DNA of 64,000 nt from Streptomyces megasporus (GCF_000718985.1 NZ_JODL01000029.1:53324-117323), one strand, 5' to 3'; shown: positions 33,263-43,567, counted from the stretch's first letter. Numbers and translations are program-made. Notes: a model not told the origin generated them from the letters alone.

Positions 33263-33655
33263 TCACTTGACCTCGACGGAGGCGCCGGCGCCCTCCAGGG
33301 CCTCCTTGGCCTTGTCCGCGGCCTCCTTGTTGACCTTCTCCAGGACGGGCTTCGGAGCACCGTCGACCAGGTCCTTGGCCTCCTTCAGGCCCAGGGAGGT
33401 CAGCTCGCGCACGACCTTGATGACCTGGATCTTCTTGTCGCCGGCACCGGCGAGGATGACGTCGAACTCGGTCTTCTCCTCGGCCTGGGCGGCGCCCTCG
33501 CCACCACCCTGGGCCGGGCCCGCGGCGGCGACGGCGACCGGGGCGGCGGCCTCGACGTCGAACTTCTCCTCGAAGGCCTTCACGAACTCGGAGAGCTCGA
33601 TGAGGGTCATCTCCTCGAACTGCGCGAGCAGCTCTTCCTGGCTGAGCTTCGCCAT
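33263..33655 (-). CDS. rplL: 50S ribosomal protein L7/L12
   Basis: A 130-residue stalk protein that recruits translational GTPases. It starts [20 protein letters not shown]. The dimerising N-terminal domain, an Ala/Gly-rich hinge (about 37-60) and the C-terminal factor-binding domain ([20 protein letters not shown] to [14 protein letters not shown]) are all present. It follows rplJ by 90 bases in the same transcript. Confidence 0.97.
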   Translation of the reverse strand: MAKLSQEELLAQFEEMTLIELSEFVKAFEEKFDVEAAAPVAVAAAGPAQGGGEGAAQAEEKTEFDVILAGAGDKKIQVIKVVRELTSLGLKEAKDLVDGAPKPVLEKVNKEAADKAKEALEGAGASVEVK

Positions 33656-33745
33656 GATGGCGGTCCTTCCACTAAGTCGGCTGGTGCCGGGTTGTACATG
33701 TCGGCGGGCGTACGGTGGCCCGCTGCGACCGAGTGCGCCGTCGGG

Positions 33746-34297
33746 TCACTCGGCCTCGGCGGGAGCCGGCGTACCGGCACCGCCCTGCTCGACCTTGCTG
33801 CGAAGCGCGTCCGCGGTGCGGATGAACTTCGAGAGCGGGGCCTGGAAGGTCGCCGCGGCCTTCGCCATGGACGCCTTCATGCCACCGGCCAGCTTGGCGA
33901 GCAGCACCTCGCGGGACTCGAGGTCCGCGAGCTTCTTGATGTCGTCCGCGGACAGCGCCTTGCCCTCAAGGACACCGCCCTTGATGACGAGCTGAGGGTT
34001 GTCCTTGGCGAAGTCACGGAGACTCTTCGCCGCCTCGACCGGGTCACCGGTCACGAACGCGACAGCGGTCGAGCCGATGAAGAGCTCGTCGAGCTCGGTG
34101 ACCCCGGCCTCGTTGGCCGCGATCTTGGTCAGCGTGTTCTTGGCCACTCGGTACTGAGCGTTCTCTCCGAGAGAACGGCGCAGGTCCTTGAGCTGCGCGA
34201 CGCTGAGACCGGTGTACGCGGTCACAACAGCGGCGGTGGAGTTCTCGAACTCCTGCTTGATCTCCGCGACAGTCGCGACCTTGTCGGGACTAGCCAT
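33746..34297 (-). CDS. rplJ: 50S ribosomal protein L10
   Basis: A 183-residue protein that anchors L7/L12 dimers on the ribosome. It starts [20 protein letters not shown]. The globular domain ([28 protein letters not shown]) is followed by the C-terminal helix that binds L7/L12 and an acidic tail. The ATG at 34297 follows GGAGGG. The same frame is open far upstream, but the upstream part encodes no recognisable protein. In bacteria L10 binds its own leader to repress the operon. Confidence 0.97.
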   Translation of the reverse strand: MASPDKVATVAEIKQEFENSTAAVVTAYTGLSVAQLKDLRRSLGENAQYRVAKNTLTKIAANEAGVTELDELFIGSTAVAFVTGDPVEAAKSLRDFAKDNPQLVIKGGVLEGKALSADDIKKLADLESREVLLAKLAGGMKASMAKAAATFQAPLSKFIRTADALRSKVEQGGAGTPAPAEAE

Positions 34298-34570
34298 GAG
34301 CCTCGGCCCTCCTTTCCGGGTGATGCGATCCTCGACCGGACCTCTCGGCCGGTCATGACGCCGGACCGCCCACGTCGGGCGCACGAGGAAGGGGGCTTGC
34401 GCAAAACGAAACGCCCCGGCGCAGGGCACGGGGCGTGACTCGACCACATCACACGGTCGAGAACTCTCCACAGTCACCTGCGCAGGTCGCCCGCTCCAAG
34501 CGGATCCTTCGGCCACCGTGCTCCGAGATCCGTACGGATGTGTGGAGACACGGCAACGACCAGCGGTCTT
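34298..34570 (-). promoter_or_regulatory. rplJ leader region
   Basis: About 270 bases between rplJ and the upstream lipoprotein gene, the usual place of the L10 autoregulatory leader. A hairpin at 34411-34436 (arms ACGCCCCG and CGGGGCGT) is visible. I could not fold the whole leader by eye. The kink-turn of the L10 site is not confirmed. Confidence 0.4.
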
Positions 34571-34644
34571 TGGCTTCCGTGGAAGAGTACGGGAACGCCG
34601 TCGCGTCAGGCAAATCGGGTGGCGCGTCCCTCCGGGCGAGCGAT

Positions 34645-35571
34645 TCAGACCCCGTCGGGCTCCGGGGCCGCCCCGTCCGGGCCCGCCTCCAACTCCATCA
34701 TGTCGGCCGTCCGGTCCGCCGGCGGCGCCGTGACGGAGACCGGGGTGCCGTAGTCGCTGTACCGCTCGGAGACGGTGAACTCGGCCCCGACTCCGGGCAT
34801 GCTCATCCTCGTGTCGATCCGCACGGGGTAGTTCCGCTCGTCGACCCAGATGTCGATTTCGAGGCCCTCGATGCCCGCCTCCGCCAGCTTGCCCAGCAAC
34901 TCCTCGCGCTCTTCGGCGGTGAGGTGGTCCGACGCGGGGTTGCGCTCCAGGGACTCCGTCACGGTGAGCACGCCGCTGTAGTGCTCGGTGACGACGCCGT
35001 CGAGCGTCTGTCGGCCCACCCGCTCGACATCGGAGGACTCCAACAGCAACCCCATCCGCTGGTGCGGGTTCTGCTGCTGCGTGCTCTGCCCGCCGCCCAG
35101 CAGCCTGTCGAGCAGTTGGGGGTCGCCCGCCTCTCCCGCGGCCTTCTCCACGTCCACCTTCAGCCAGGGCTTGCCGCCGAACTCCCGCGCGGCCTCCTCG
35201 CCGAGGTTCACGTACACCACGTTGTCGACCAGGACCGTGCGGATCTCGACCGGGCCCCTCCCCTGCGGGTCCGCCGACGTGCCGATCGTGGTCAGGTCCA
35301 TGGCGACCGGGTCCCAGCTCATCACACCGGACACCTTCGCCTCGAAACCGTCCTCGGCGTCCACCGAGATGGTCTGCTCGACCCGGACGGACTTGGCCTC
35401 CTCGGTCTTCCTGGCGACCGTCCGCAGGGCCTGGACGACCGCCGCGGGCCGCTGCGCGCGCTCCTGCCCCTCGTCGGCCGCGTCGGCTCTCTCCCCACCG
35501 GCCCCACACCCCGAGAGCGCCGCCAGGGCCAGGACGGTGACTCCGAGCACGGCCTTGCGCACCAGACGCAT
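34645..35571 (-). CDS. Lipoprotein of the LppX/LprAFG type
   Basis: A 308-residue exported lipoprotein. The signal peptide [22 protein letters not shown] puts the lipidated Cys at 22. A long beta-sheet domain follows ([59 protein letters not shown]), as in LppX/LprG-type proteins that bind lipids in a hydrophobic groove. The position between rplA and rplJ is conserved in Streptomyces. The ATG at 35571 follows GGGGGG. A longer frame to 35637 lacks a signal peptide at its start. Confidence 0.85.
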   Translation of the reverse strand: MRLVRKAVLGVTVLALAALSGCGAGGERADAADEGQERAQRPAAVVQALRTVARKTEEAKSVRVEQTISVDAEDGFEAKVSGVMSWDPVAMDLTTIGTSADPQGRGPVEIRTVLVDNVVYVNLGEEAAREFGGKPWLKVDVEKAAGEAGDPQLLDRLLGGGQSTQQQNPHQRMGLLLESSDVERVGRQTLDGVVTEHYSGVLTVTESLERNPASDHLTAEEREELLGKLAEAGIEGLEIDIWVDERNYPVRIDTRMSMPGVGAEFTVSERYSDYGTPVSVTAPPADRTADMMELEAGPDGAAPEPDGV

Positions 35572-35654
35572 GATCCCCCCGTGTTGTCGCGATGTTCCGC
35601 TGCGTGATCGAGACCGTCCCAGCCTATCGAGCCCCACGCCCGCGGTACGCGAAG

Positions 35655-35692
35655 GGCCGAGCCCCGCTCCACATCGGAAGCGGGGCTCGGCC
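35655..35692 (-). terminator. rplKA operon terminator
   Basis: Perfect 14-base arms (35655-35668 and 35679-35692) 23 bases past the rplA stop. Confidence 0.8.
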
Positions 35693-35714
35693 GTTGCCCT
35701 GGGGACGCGCCGGA

Positions 35715-36434
35715 TCAGGCGGCGACCTCCTCCTCCGCCAGGAGGTTGCGGGTGCGGTTGGGGTCGACCGGGATGCCGGGGCCCATCGTGGTGGTGAGGA
35801 CGGCCTTCCTGATGTACCGGCCCTTGGCCGCGGACGGCTTCAGCCGCAGGATCTCGTCCAGCGCCGCCGAGTAGTTCTCCACCAACTGCTGCTCGCTGAA
35901 GGAGACCTTGCCGATGATGAAGTGGAGGTTCGCGTGCTTGTCCACGCGGAACTCGATCTTGCCGCCCTTGATGTCGGTGACGGCCTTGGCGACGTCCGGG
36001 GTGACGGTGCCGGTCTTCGGGTTCGGCATCAGGCCACGGGGACCGAGCACACGGCCCAGGCGACCGACCTTGCCCATCAGGTCCGGGGTGGCGACGACGG
36101 CGTCGAAGTCCAGGCGTCCGCCCGCGACCTCCTCGATCAGTTCGTCGGAGCCGACGATGTCGGCGCCCGCGGCTTCCGCGGCCGCGGCACGGTCGCCGGT
36201 CGCGAAGACCAGGACCCGGGCGGTCTTACCGGTGCCGTGCGGGAGGTTCACGGTGCCGCGCACCATCTGGTCGGCCTTGCGCGGGTCGACACCCAGGCGC
36301 ATGGCGACCTCGACGGTCGCGTCGAACTTGGTCGGAGAGGTCTCCTTGGCGAGACGTACGGCCTCCAGCGGGGCGTACAGCCGCGTACGGTCGACCTTGG
36401 CGTCCGCGGTGCGGAGAGCCTTGCTGCGCTTCAC
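35715..36434 (-). CDS. rplA: 50S ribosomal protein L1
   Basis: A 239-residue protein of the mobile L1 stalk that assists release of deacylated tRNA. It contains the typical [60 protein letters not shown] and [20 protein letters not shown]. It starts with GTG at 36434. It lies about 200 bases after rplK. L1 commonly represses its own operon. Confidence 0.97.
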   Translation of the reverse strand: MKRSKALRTADAKVDRTRLYAPLEAVRLAKETSPTKFDATVEVAMRLGVDPRKADQMVRGTVNLPHGTGKTARVLVFATGDRAAAAEAAGADIVGSDELIEEVAGGRLDFDAVVATPDLMGKVGRLGRVLGPRGLMPNPKTGTVTPDVAKAVTDIKGGKIEFRVDKHANLHFIIGKVSFSEQQLVENYSAALDEILRLKPSAAKGRYIRKAVLTTTMGPGIPVDPNRTRNLLAEEEVAA

Positions 36435-36636
36435 TTCTGCTCCAGTTGTCTTCGGTACGAGGAGTCGTGGTCCAGGGGGCCAGCGCCTGACCCTGCCACT
36501 CTCTTTGCTCGGTGCTCGGTCGGCCTCCGGGAGCCTCGGCCCGATGCCGAAACGCCCTTCGGCCCGCTCGTCTCACGGGGTCTCCCGTGGAACGGGGCCC
36601 GAACACGCTCCGCGGAAGTACCGCGAAGCGGGTGGA

Positions 36637-37068
36637 TCAGCCCTCGATGGTGACGCCCATGGAACGGGCGGTGCCGACGATGATCTTCTCCGCGGCGTCG
36701 AGGTCGTTGGCGTTGAGGTCGGGCATCTTGGTGGTGGCGATCTCACGCACCTGCTCGCGGGTGATCTTCGCGATCTTCTTGGTGTGCGGCTCGCCGGAGC
36801 CCTTCTCGACGCCCGCGGCCTTGAGGATCATCTTGGCGGCCGGCGGGGTCTTGGTGACGAAGGTGAAGGAGCGGTCCTCGTAGACCGTGATCTCCACCGG
36901 GATGACCCAACCGCGCTGCGACTCGGTCGCGGCGTTGTAGGCCTTGCAGAACTCCATGATGTTGACGCCGTGCTGACCCAGCGCGGGGCCGACCGGCGGG
37001 GCCGGGTTCGCGGCACCGGCCTGGATCTGGAGCTTGATCAGCCCCGTGACCTTCTTCTTGGGAGGCAT
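36637..37068 (-). CDS. rplK: 50S ribosomal protein L11
   Basis: A 143-residue protein of the GTPase-associated centre and site of thiopeptide (thiostrepton) action together with 23S rRNA. It starts [20 protein letters not shown], and the Pro-rich helix [20 protein letters not shown] is intact. The ATG at 37068 follows GGAGAGAA. The longer frame is spurious. L11 is also needed for RelA-dependent ppGpp synthesis. Confidence 0.97.
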   Translation of the reverse strand: MPPKKKVTGLIKLQIQAGAANPAPPVGPALGQHGVNIMEFCKAYNAATESQRGWVIPVEITVYEDRSFTFVTKTPPAAKMILKAAGVEKGSGEPHTKKIAKITREQVREIATTKMPDLNANDLDAAEKIIVGTARSMGVTIEG

Positions 37069-37174
37069 GTTCTCTCCGGGTCCTAGTGAGAGGTGGTGAA
37101 TCCCCCGGCGGGCCGAAAACACCGCACGGAGGCATACCGCACAACGATAGCCCGTACCGTGGCGCGGTCGGAAA

Positions 37175-37218
37175 CCGGCCAGGTCAGGGCCGTCCGAGGA
37201 CGGTCCTGACCTGGCCGG
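37175..37218 (-). terminator. secE-nusG operon terminator
   Basis: A nearly perfect hairpin of about 20 pairs with one G-T pair (37175-37195 and 37198-37218), 25 bases past the nusG stop. Confidence 0.75.
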
Positions 37219-37242
37219 AAGCGTTGGGTCGAAGAACCCCGA

Positions 37243-38046
37243 TCAGTTCTTCTGGATCTGGTCGAAGCTCAGCTCGACCGGCGTCTCGCGACCGAAGATC
37301 TCGACGAGGCCCTTGACCTTCTTCGAGTCGGGGTTGATCTCGTTGATCGTCGCCTGGAGCGTCGCGAACGGGCCGTCGGTGACGGTGACCGAGTCGCCGA
37401 CCTCGAAGTCCAGCACCTGGACCTCGACCTTGCGGCTGGGTGCGGCACCACCCTCGGCGCCCCCTGCGGCGGCCTTCTCCTCGACCTCGGGGGCGAGCAT
37501 CTTGACGACCTCGTCCAGCGTCAGCGGGTACGGGTCGTAGGCGTTGCCCACGAAGCCGGTGACGCCCGGGGTGTGCCGGACGACGCCCCACGACTCGTCC
37601 GTCAGGTCCATGCGCACCAGGACGTAGCCCGGGAGCTTGTTCTGACGGACGTTCTTGCGCTCGCCGTTCTTGATCTGGACGATCTCTTCCTCGGGCACCT
37701 CGGCCTGGTAGATGTAGTCCTCGACGTTCAGCGAGACGGCGCGCTGCTCCAGGTTGGCCTTCACGCGCTTCTCGTAGCCCGCGTAGGTGTGGATGACGTA
37801 CCACTCGCCGGGGAGGCTGCTCAGCTCCTCGCGGAGGGCCGCGACCGGGTCGACCGGCTCCTCCTCCGCCGCCTCCGTCTCGTCGACGGACTCGGCGTCT
37901 TCCCCGGCCTGCTCGGTCAGGGGGGTGCCCTCGGCGGTGTCGGCAGCTTCGGCCTGGTCGACGCTGTCCGCCGCCTCGACGACGTCGGGCGCGGTGTCAT
38001 CGCCCTCTGCGGGATCGACGGCGTCGTTCAGGTTCGGGTCAGACAC
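37243..38046 (-). CDS. nusG: Transcription termination/antitermination factor NusG
   Basis: A 267-residue NusG. The first 75-80 residues are an acidic tail (Asp/Glu/Ala-rich), as in other Streptomyces. Then comes the NGN domain that binds the RNA polymerase clamp ([40 protein letters not shown]) and the KOW domain ([20 protein letters not shown]). The start is GTG at 38046. It couples transcription to translation or Rho. It follows secE in the same transcript. Confidence 0.97.
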   Translation of the reverse strand: MSDPNLNDAVDPAEGDDTAPDVVEAADSVDQAEAADTAEGTPLTEQAGEDAESVDETEAAEEEPVDPVAALREELSSLPGEWYVIHTYAGYEKRVKANLEQRAVSLNVEDYIYQAEVPEEEIVQIKNGERKNVRQNKLPGYVLVRMDLTDESWGVVRHTPGVTGFVGNAYDPYPLTLDEVVKMLAPEVEEKAAAGGAEGGAAPSRKVEVQVLDFEVGDSVTVTDGPFATLQATINEINPDSKKVKGLVEIFGRETPVELSFDQIQKN

Positions 38047-38120
38047 GGTGGCTGCTTCTTCCTGGCTTCAAGGGGTCGAACATGCGGAAAGGTGCCCGGG
38101 AGGCTCCCTCCGCGGGCGGA

Positions 38121-38402
38121 TCAGCCGAAGACGTACGTGACGGCCTTCGTGAATCCCCAGTCAATCATGGTCACCAGGCCGATGACGATGACGACGAAGA
38201 TGATCACCACGGTCGTGTACGTCGACAACTGACGCTTCGTGGGCCAGACGACCTTGCGCAGCTCCGCGACGATCTGCCGGTAGAACAGCGCGAGACGGCC
38301 CAGAGGGCCCTTCTTCGCACGCTTGCCACCGCGCCGGGGCTTCTTGTCGTCCTGCGACCGCCCGGGCTCGGGGACCTCGATGGAGTCCGTGATCTCCGCC
38401 AC
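38121..38402 (-). CDS. secE: Preprotein translocase subunit SecE
   Basis: A 93-residue membrane component of the SecYEG channel. A basic N-terminal part (PRRGGKRAKKGPLGRLALFY) is followed by the conserved RQIVAELRKVVWPTKRQL and one membrane segment (TYTTVVIIFVVIVIGLVTMI). GTG start. It lies upstream of nusG, the normal order, and downstream of tRNA-Trp. Confidence 0.96.
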   Translation of the reverse strand: MAEITDSIEVPEPGRSQDDKKPRRGGKRAKKGPLGRLALFYRQIVAELRKVVWPTKRQLSTYTTVVIIFVVIVIGLVTMIDWGFTKAVTYVFG

Positions 38403-38513
38403 TTGTCCTCACCTGCATCCGGGTCCTGGCCGCGTGCCGTGCCGCGTCCGGCCCGGCCGTACGGCGGTGCGTCCAGTACGTACACGTGCACGCACCTGTC
38501 CAGATGCGTGTAG

Positions 38514-38586
38514 CAGGGCCGGAGGGACTCGAACCCCCAACCGCCGGTTTTGGAGACCGGTGCTCTACCAATTGAGCTACGACCCT
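38514..38586 (-). tRNA. tRNA-Trp (anticodon CCA)
   Basis: 73 nt on the minus strand. The 7-bp acceptor (AGGGTCG with CGGCCCT), D-loop TAGCTCAATTGGTAGAGCA, anticodon loop with CCA, and T-arm GGGGGTTCGAGTCCCTC are intact. The discriminator is G. CCA is not encoded. It lies upstream of secE, as usual in Streptomyces. Confidence 0.97.
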
Positions 38587-38880
38587 TTGTGTCGCCCCCC
38601 AACCTACAGCATCCGAACGGTCCCGCGGAGTACGCGGTTCACCGGATGATCGGCCGGAACCAACGACCGTGAGTGTACGTGCTTCACGCGCCTCCGTCGA
38701 ACACGTAACCCCGGATCGTCCCGAACCTCCCGGCTCCTCCCCGTCCCCCCGGGCTCCCTCCCGCGGTTCCCTCCGGGCTCCCGTTCCAGTTCCCTCCGGG
38801 CTCCGCTCCGGTTCCGTTCCGCGCCGGACCCGTGCGCCGTTCACGTGCCCGGGCGGTCCCCGGTCTGCGACGATGCCCCT

Positions 38881-40107
38881 ATGACCGCAGCAACTCCTCC
38901 CAACCAGTCCCCCACCGAGCGCCGGGTCTCGGCCCGGATCGGCTCGATCTCCGAGTCCGCCACGCTCGCCGTCGACGCCAAGGCCAAGGCCCTCAAGGCC
39001 GCCGGGCGACCGGTCATCGGCTTCGGCGCGGGCGAGCCCGACTTCCCGACGCCCGACTACATCGTCGAGGCCGCGGTGGAGGCCTGCCGGAACCCGCGCT
39101 TCCACCGCTACACCCCGGCCGGTGGGCTCCCCGAGCTGAAGGAGGCCATCGCCGCGAAGACGCTGCGCGACTCCGGCTACGCGGTCGACGCCTCCCAGGT
39201 GCTGGTCACCAACGGCGGCAAGCAGGCCATCTACGAGGCCTTCGCCGCGATCCTCGACCCGGGCGACGAGGTCATCGTCCCCACGCCGTACTGGACCACC
39301 TACCCGGAGTCGATCAAGCTCGCGGGCGGCGTCCCGGTGCCCGTGGTCGCCGACGAGACCAGCGGCTACCGCGTCTCCGTGGAACAGTTGGAGGCGGCCC
39401 GCACCGAGCGCACCAAGGTGCTGCTGTTCGTCTCCCCCTCCAACCCGACCGGCGCCGTCCACTCCCGCGCCCAGGCCGAGGAGATCGGCCGCTGGGCCGC
39501 CGAGCACGGCCTGTGGGTGCTCACCGACGAGATCTACGAGCACCTGGTCTACGGCGACGCGGAGTTCTCCTCCCTGCCGGCCCTCGTCCCGGAGCTGGCC
39601 GACAAGTGCGTCGTGGTCAACGGCGTGGCCAAGACGTACGCCATGACCGGCTGGCGCGTGGGCTGGATCGTCGGCCCCAAGGACGTGGTGAAGGCCGCCA
39701 CCAACCTCCAGTCGCACGCCACCTCCAACGTCTCCAACGTGGCGCAGGCCGCCGCGCTGGCCGCCGTCTCCGGCGGTCTGGAGGCCGTGGCGGAGATGCG
39801 CGAGGCGTTCGACCGCCGCCGCCGGACGATCGTGCGGATGCTGAACGAGATCGAGGGCGTCACCTGCCCCGAGCCGGAGGGCGCCTTCTACGCGTACCCG
39901 TCGGTCAAGGGCGTGCTCGGCCGGGAGATCCGCGGCAGGCGTCCGGCCACGAGCGTGGAGCTGGCCGAGGTGATCCTGGAGGAGGCCGAGGTCGCGGTCG
40001 TCCCCGGTGAGGCGTTCGGCACCCAGGGCTACCTGCGGCTGTCCTACGCGCTGGGTGACGAGGACCTGGTCGAGGGCGTCTCCCGCATTCAGAAGCTGCT
40101 GGCGTAA
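38881..40107 (+). CDS. aspC: Aspartate aminotransferase
   Basis: A 408-residue class I PLP-dependent aminotransferase that converts aspartate and 2-oxoglutarate to oxaloacetate and glutamate. Motifs: [14 protein letters not shown], the PLP-contacting [20 protein letters not shown], and the Schiff-base Lys251 in [15 protein letters not shown]. The ATG at 38881 lacks a clear ribosome-binding site and may be translated from a leaderless or short-leader mRNA. A strong terminator follows. The neighbourhood is conserved in the genus. Confidence 0.95.
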   Translation: MTAATPPNQSPTERRVSARIGSISESATLAVDAKAKALKAAGRPVIGFGAGEPDFPTPDYIVEAAVEACRNPRFHRYTPAGGLPELKEAIAAKTLRDSGYAVDASQVLVTNGGKQAIYEAFAAILDPGDEVIVPTPYWTTYPESIKLAGGVPVPVVADETSGYRVSVEQLEAARTERTKVLLFVSPSNPTGAVHSRAQAEEIGRWAAEHGLWVLTDEIYEHLVYGDAEFSSLPALVPELADKCVVVNGVAKTYAMTGWRVGWIVGPKDVVKAATNLQSHATSNVSNVAQAAALAAVSGGLEAVAEMREAFDRRRRTIVRMLNEIEGVTCPEPEGAFYAYPSVKGVLGREIRGRRPATSVELAEVILEEAEVAVVPGEAFGTQGYLRLSYALGDEDLVEGVSRIQKLLA

Positions 40108-40145
40108 GGCGCTCCGGCGCCCCGCCGGCCCCCCGACACGCCCGA

Positions 40146-40185
40146 CGAGCGGGCCTCCCGGAACACGCTCCGGGAGGCCCGCTCG
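40146..40185 (+). terminator. aspC terminator
   Basis: Perfect 17-base arms (40146-40162 and 40169-40185) around a 6-base loop, 39 bases past the aspC stop. Confidence 0.85.
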
Positions 40186-40256
40186 CGCGTTCGAACCGGT
40201 CCCCGATCGTGGCCCGTGACTTCCGGGTGTGTCGCGCCGTGCGGCAAAATCCCTGG

Positions 40257-41342
40257 ATGGAGAGTGTTCGCGACGTCCGCAAGCTGCCGAAAGCCCACCT
40301 GCACCTGCACTTCACCGGATCGATGCGGCCCGGCACCCTGCTGGAGCTCGCCGACAAGTACGGCGTCCACCTCCCGGAGGCCCTGCGCGGCGGCCGACCG
40401 CCGAGACTGCGGGCCACGGACGAACGGGGCTGGTTCCGCTTCCAGCGGCTGTACGACATCGCGCGCTCCTGCCTGCGCTCGCCGGAGGACATCCGGCGGC
40501 TGGTCCGCGAGGCGGCCGAGGAGGACGTGCGGGACGGGTCGCGGTGGCTGGAGATCCAGGTCGACCCCACCTCGTACGCGCCGCGGCTGGGCGGACTGAT
40601 CCCGGCGCTGGAGATCATCCTGGACGCGGTGGAGACCGCGAGCCGGGAGACCGGACTCGGAATGCGGGTGCTGGTCGCCGCGAACCGCGTGAAGCACCCG
40701 CTGGACGCCCGCACGCTGGCCCGGCTGGCGGTGCGCTACGTCGACCGCGGAGTCGTCGGTTTCGGGCTCTCCAACGACGAACGGCGCGGCTTCGCCCGCG
40801 ACTTCGACCGGGCCTTCGCCATCGCCCGCAGGGGCGGTCTGCTGTCCGCCCCGCACGGCGGCGAACTGGCCGGGCCGGCCAGCGTCGCCGACTGTCTGGA
40901 CGACCTCCGCGCGAGCCGCGTCGGGCACGGGGTGCGGGCCGCCGAGGACCCGCGACTGCTGCGGCGGTTGGCCGACGAGCAGGTGACCTGCGAGGTGTGC
41001 CCGGCGTCCAACGTGGCCCTGGGCGTCTACGACAAGCACGAGGACGTGCCGCTGCGGACGCTGTTCGAGGCGGGCGTGCCGATGGCGCTGGGCGCCGACG
41101 ACCCGCTGCTGTTCGGCTCCCGGCTGGCCGCGCAGTACGAGATCGCCCGCCGGTACCACGGCTTCACGGACGCGGAACTGACGGAACTGGCCCGGCAGTC
41201 GGTGCGCGGATCGAGCGCGCCGGAGGGGGTCCGCAAGGAGATCCTGGCGGACATCGACGCCTGGCTGGCGTCCCCCGCGGAGCCCGCCGGACCCACGGCG
41301 CCCGCAGACTCCGTGGAACCCGCGGAGCCGACGCGCCGCTGA
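40257..41342 (+). CDS. Adenosine deaminase
   Basis: A 361-residue metal-dependent deaminase of purine salvage, converting adenosine to inosine. The zinc-binding start KAHLHLHFTGS, the catalytic HGGE (in SAPHGGELAGP), GHGVRAAEDPRLL, CPASNVALGVY and the ADDPLLFGS metal site are all present. The C-terminal 30 residues are a Pro/Ala-rich tail. The ATG at 40257 is taken as the start because the family motif lies 10 residues in. The upstream codons of the same frame look non-coding. Confidence 0.93.
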   Translation: MESVRDVRKLPKAHLHLHFTGSMRPGTLLELADKYGVHLPEALRGGRPPRLRATDERGWFRFQRLYDIARSCLRSPEDIRRLVREAAEEDVRDGSRWLEIQVDPTSYAPRLGGLIPALEIILDAVETASRETGLGMRVLVAANRVKHPLDARTLARLAVRYVDRGVVGFGLSNDERRGFARDFDRAFAIARRGGLLSAPHGGELAGPASVADCLDDLRASRVGHGVRAAEDPRLLRRLADEQVTCEVCPASNVALGVYDKHEDVPLRTLFEAGVPMALGADDPLLFGSRLAAQYEIARRYHGFTDAELTELARQSVRGSSAPEGVRKEILADIDAWLASPAEPAGPTAPADSVEPAEPTRR

Positions 41343-41344
41343 GT

Positions 41345-41383
41345 CCTCCCGTCCCCGGCCGGGAGACGGCCGGGGACGGGAGG
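41345..41383. terminator. Bidirectional terminator between convergent genes
   Basis: Perfect 16-base arms (41345-41360 and 41368-41383) between the stops of the adenosine deaminase (41342) and murB (41389) genes. Confidence 0.85.
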
Positions 41384-41388
41384 CGGGC

Positions 41389-42444
41389 TCAGAGGGAGCA
41401 GCCGACGGTCACCGGCTCGTTGACCAGCCGCACGCCGAAGGCCGCGTGCACGCCGTCGCGGACCTCTCGGGCCAGGGCGAGCAGGTCGGCGGTGGTGGCC
41501 GTCCCCCGGTTGGTCAGGGCGAGGGTGTGCTTGGTGGAGATCCGGGCCGGTCCGTCGCCGTACCCCTTGGTGAAGCCCGCCTTGTCGATCAGCCACGCGG
41601 CGGAGGTCTTCACCAGCCCGTCCCCGGCCGGGTAGGCGGGCGGGACGACGTCCGGGCCCAGCCGCTCCGCGACGCGGGCGAGGAAGACGGCGTGTTCGGC
41701 CTCGGTGAGGACGGGGTTGGTGAAGAAGGAGCCGGCTGACCAGGTGTCGTGGTCCTCCGGGTCGAGCACCATGCCCTTGCCGGCGCGCAGTTTGAGGACG
41801 GTCTCGCGGGCCCTGGCCGCGGGCACCCGCTCGCCCACCTCCACGCCCAGCGCGCGGGCGGTCTCGGCGTAGCGGATGGGGGCCGAGAGCCCGTCCGCGT
41901 CCTCCAGTTCGAACCGGACCCGCAGGACGACGAAGCGGGTGGGGTCGGCCTTGAAGCGGCTGTGCCGGTAGGAGAAGCCGCACTCGGCGGCGGGGATGGT
42001 GACGGTTTCGCCCGCGCGGCGGTCGTAGGCGACGACCTCGGTGATCGTGGCGGAGACCTCCTGGCCGTAGGCGCCGACGTTCTGGATGGGCGTGGCGCCC
42101 GCGGAGCCGGGGATTCCGGCCATGCACTCGATGCCCGCCAGCCCCGCCTCGACCGTGCGGGCCACGGCGTCGGACCAGTTCTCGCCCGCGGCCAGTTCCA
42201 GCCGAGTGCCCTCCAGGCGGAAGCCGGTGGTGGCGACGCGCAGGGCGGTGCCGTCGAAGCCCTCGTCCGCGATGACGAGGTTGCTGCCGCCGCCGACGAC
42301 CAACAGCGGTGTGCCGTCGGCGTCCGCGGCCCGGACCGCCTCGACCACTTCCTCGTCGGTGTGAGCCGTGATCAGACGTCTCGCCGGGCCGCCCAGCCGG
42401 AAGGTGGTCAGCGGGGCGAGGGGGGCGTCGTGGAGTTCCTGCAC
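41389..42444 (-). CDS. murB: UDP-N-acetylenolpyruvoylglucosamine reductase
   Basis: A 351-residue FAD enzyme that reduces enolpyruvyl-UDP-GlcNAc to UDP-MurNAc with NADPH, the second committed step of peptidoglycan synthesis. FAD-binding VVGGGSNLVI and GIPGSAGATPIQNVGAYGQE, the YRHSRFK loop, the catalytic Ser in AGSFFTNPV and the terminal Glu in VNEPVTVGCSL are present. The start is GTG at 42444. The upstream extension is not conserved. Confidence 0.95.
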   Translation of the reverse strand: MQELHDAPLAPLTTFRLGGPARRLITAHTDEEVVEAVRAADADGTPLLVVGGGSNLVIADEGFDGTALRVATTGFRLEGTRLELAAGENWSDAVARTVEAGLAGIECMAGIPGSAGATPIQNVGAYGQEVSATITEVVAYDRRAGETVTIPAAECGFSYRHSRFKADPTRFVVLRVRFELEDADGLSAPIRYAETARALGVEVGERVPAARARETVLKLRAGKGMVLDPEDHDTWSAGSFFTNPVLTEAEHAVFLARVAERLGPDVVPPAYPAGDGLVKTSAAWLIDKAGFTKGYGDGPARISTKHTLALTNRGTATTADLLALAREVRDGVHAAFGVRLVNEPVTVGCSL

Positions 42445-42513
42445 GGGCCCAAGACTACGAGAGCGACCGCGCCCGGAGGGCACGGCCGCTCCCGTGGCGC
42501 CGCGGGGCCGGAC

Positions 42514-42948
42514 TCAGGCGAGCCGGACCACCGCGCGGGACATGCCCAGCACCTTCCGGCCGGCGCTCGTCACGACGAGGTCCACCCGGACGGTGCGCTC
42601 CTCGTCGTCCAGCTTGGCGGCGACCTTCCCGGCGACCTCGATGGTGGCGCCCTTGTCGTCGTCGGGGACGACGACGGGCTTGGTGAAGCGCACGCCGTAC
42701 TCCACCAGCGCGCCCGGGTCGCCGACCCAGTCGGTGACCACGCGGGCGGCCTCGGCCATGGTGAACATGCCGTGCGCGATGACGTCGGGGAGACCGACCT
42801 CGCGCGCGAACCGCTCGTTCCAGTGGATCGGGTTGAAGTCCCCGGAGGCGCCCGCGTACCGCACGAGTGTGGCGCGGGTCACGGGGAAGCTCCGCGCGGG
42901 GAGTTCGGTGCCGACCTCGACGTCCGCGTACGCGATCTTCGCTGCCAT
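42514..42948 (-). CDS. MaoC-family dehydratase, HadB-like
   Basis: A 144-residue hot-dog-fold protein. The hydratase motif GDFNPIHWNERFAREVGLP carries the catalytic Asp and His, followed by IAHGMFTMAE. In mycobacteria the equivalent HadB forms a heterodimer with HadA and dehydrates 3-hydroxyacyl-ACP in FAS-II. In Streptomyces the pair lies next to rpmG and its substrate is not known. Starts 7 bases after the stop of the HadA-like gene. Confidence 0.9.
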   Translation of the reverse strand: MAAKIAYADVEVGTELPARSFPVTRATLVRYAGASGDFNPIHWNERFAREVGLPDVIAHGMFTMAEAARVVTDWVGDPGALVEYGVRFTKPVVVPDDDKGATIEVAGKVAAKLDDEERTVRVDLVVTSAGRKVLGMSRAVVRLA

Positions 42949-42955
42949 ATCCGCG

Positions 42956-43429
42956 TCACTCCCCCTGTTCCGGTGCCGGCTCGTCCTCCGGGGCGCGGGC
43001 CACCAGCTTGGTCCAGGCGGTCACCACGTGCTCGCCGTTCTCGTCGTGGACCTCGCCGCGGACGTCCAGGACGTCGTTCCCGGCGAGCGACTTGATCGAC
43101 TCGATCGTGGAGGTCACCGTGAGCCGGTCCCCGGCGCGCACCGGCCGCGTGTAGGCGAACCGCTGGTCGCCGTGCACCACCCGGCTGTAGTCCAGCCCCA
43201 GTCGGGGGTCCTCGACGACCGCTCCGGCCGCCTTGAAGGTGATGGCGAAGACGAAGGTGGGCGGTGCGATCACGTCGGGGTGGCCGAGTTCCTCGGCCGC
43301 CTTTGGGTCCGTGTACGCGGGGTGGGTGTCCCCGATGGCCTCGGCGAACTCGCGGATCTTCTCCCGGCCGACCTCGTACGGCGCGGTGGGTGGATAGCTC
43401 CGCCCCACGAAGGACTGGTCGAGCGCCAT
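42956..43429 (-). CDS. MaoC-like dehydratase, HadA-like (UPF0336)
   Basis: A 157-residue hot-dog-fold protein starting MALDQSFVGRSYPPTAPYEV. It has the N-terminal MaoC-like fold with FAEAIGDTHPAYTD, VIAPPTFVFAITFKA and VVHGDQRFAYTRPVRAGDRL. It lacks the Asp/His pair of the HadB type and is presumably the substrate-binding half of a heterodimer with the next gene. The ATG at 43429 was chosen because family members start at MALD. The operon ends after the HadB-like gene. Confidence 0.9.
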   Translation of the reverse strand: MALDQSFVGRSYPPTAPYEVGREKIREFAEAIGDTHPAYTDPKAAEELGHPDVIAPPTFVFAITFKAAGAVVEDPRLGLDYSRVVHGDQRFAYTRPVRAGDRLTVTSTIESIKSLAGNDVLDVRGEVHDENGEHVVTAWTKLVARAPEDEPAPEQGE

Positions 43430-43536
43430 GGCCCGGTACCTCCATACGGCTTGCTGGTGGACAGCTTCTGGTGGCGCGTTCCCGCCCGCCGCGCGCCCGG
43501 TGACGCGACCCCGGTGGTGCGACCCCGGTGACACAA

Positions 43537-43567
43537 CGAGGCCGCCCCCGCAACGGGGACGGCCTCG
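43537..43567 (-). terminator. rpmG terminator
   Basis: Arms 43537-43550 and 43554-43567 pair over 14 bases with one mismatch, 41 bases past the rpmG stop and before the HadA-like gene. Confidence 0.7.

Noticed and set aside
34298..35509. Extended frame upstream of rplJ
   Set aside because: It overlaps the well-supported lipoprotein gene at 34645-35571 in another frame, and rplJ has its own ATG with a good ribosome-binding site.
38514..38586. tRNA genes as attachment sites of an integrated element
   Set aside because: I looked for partial tRNA copies next to all four tRNA genes and for an integrase gene. None is visible, so there is no sign of an integrated element.
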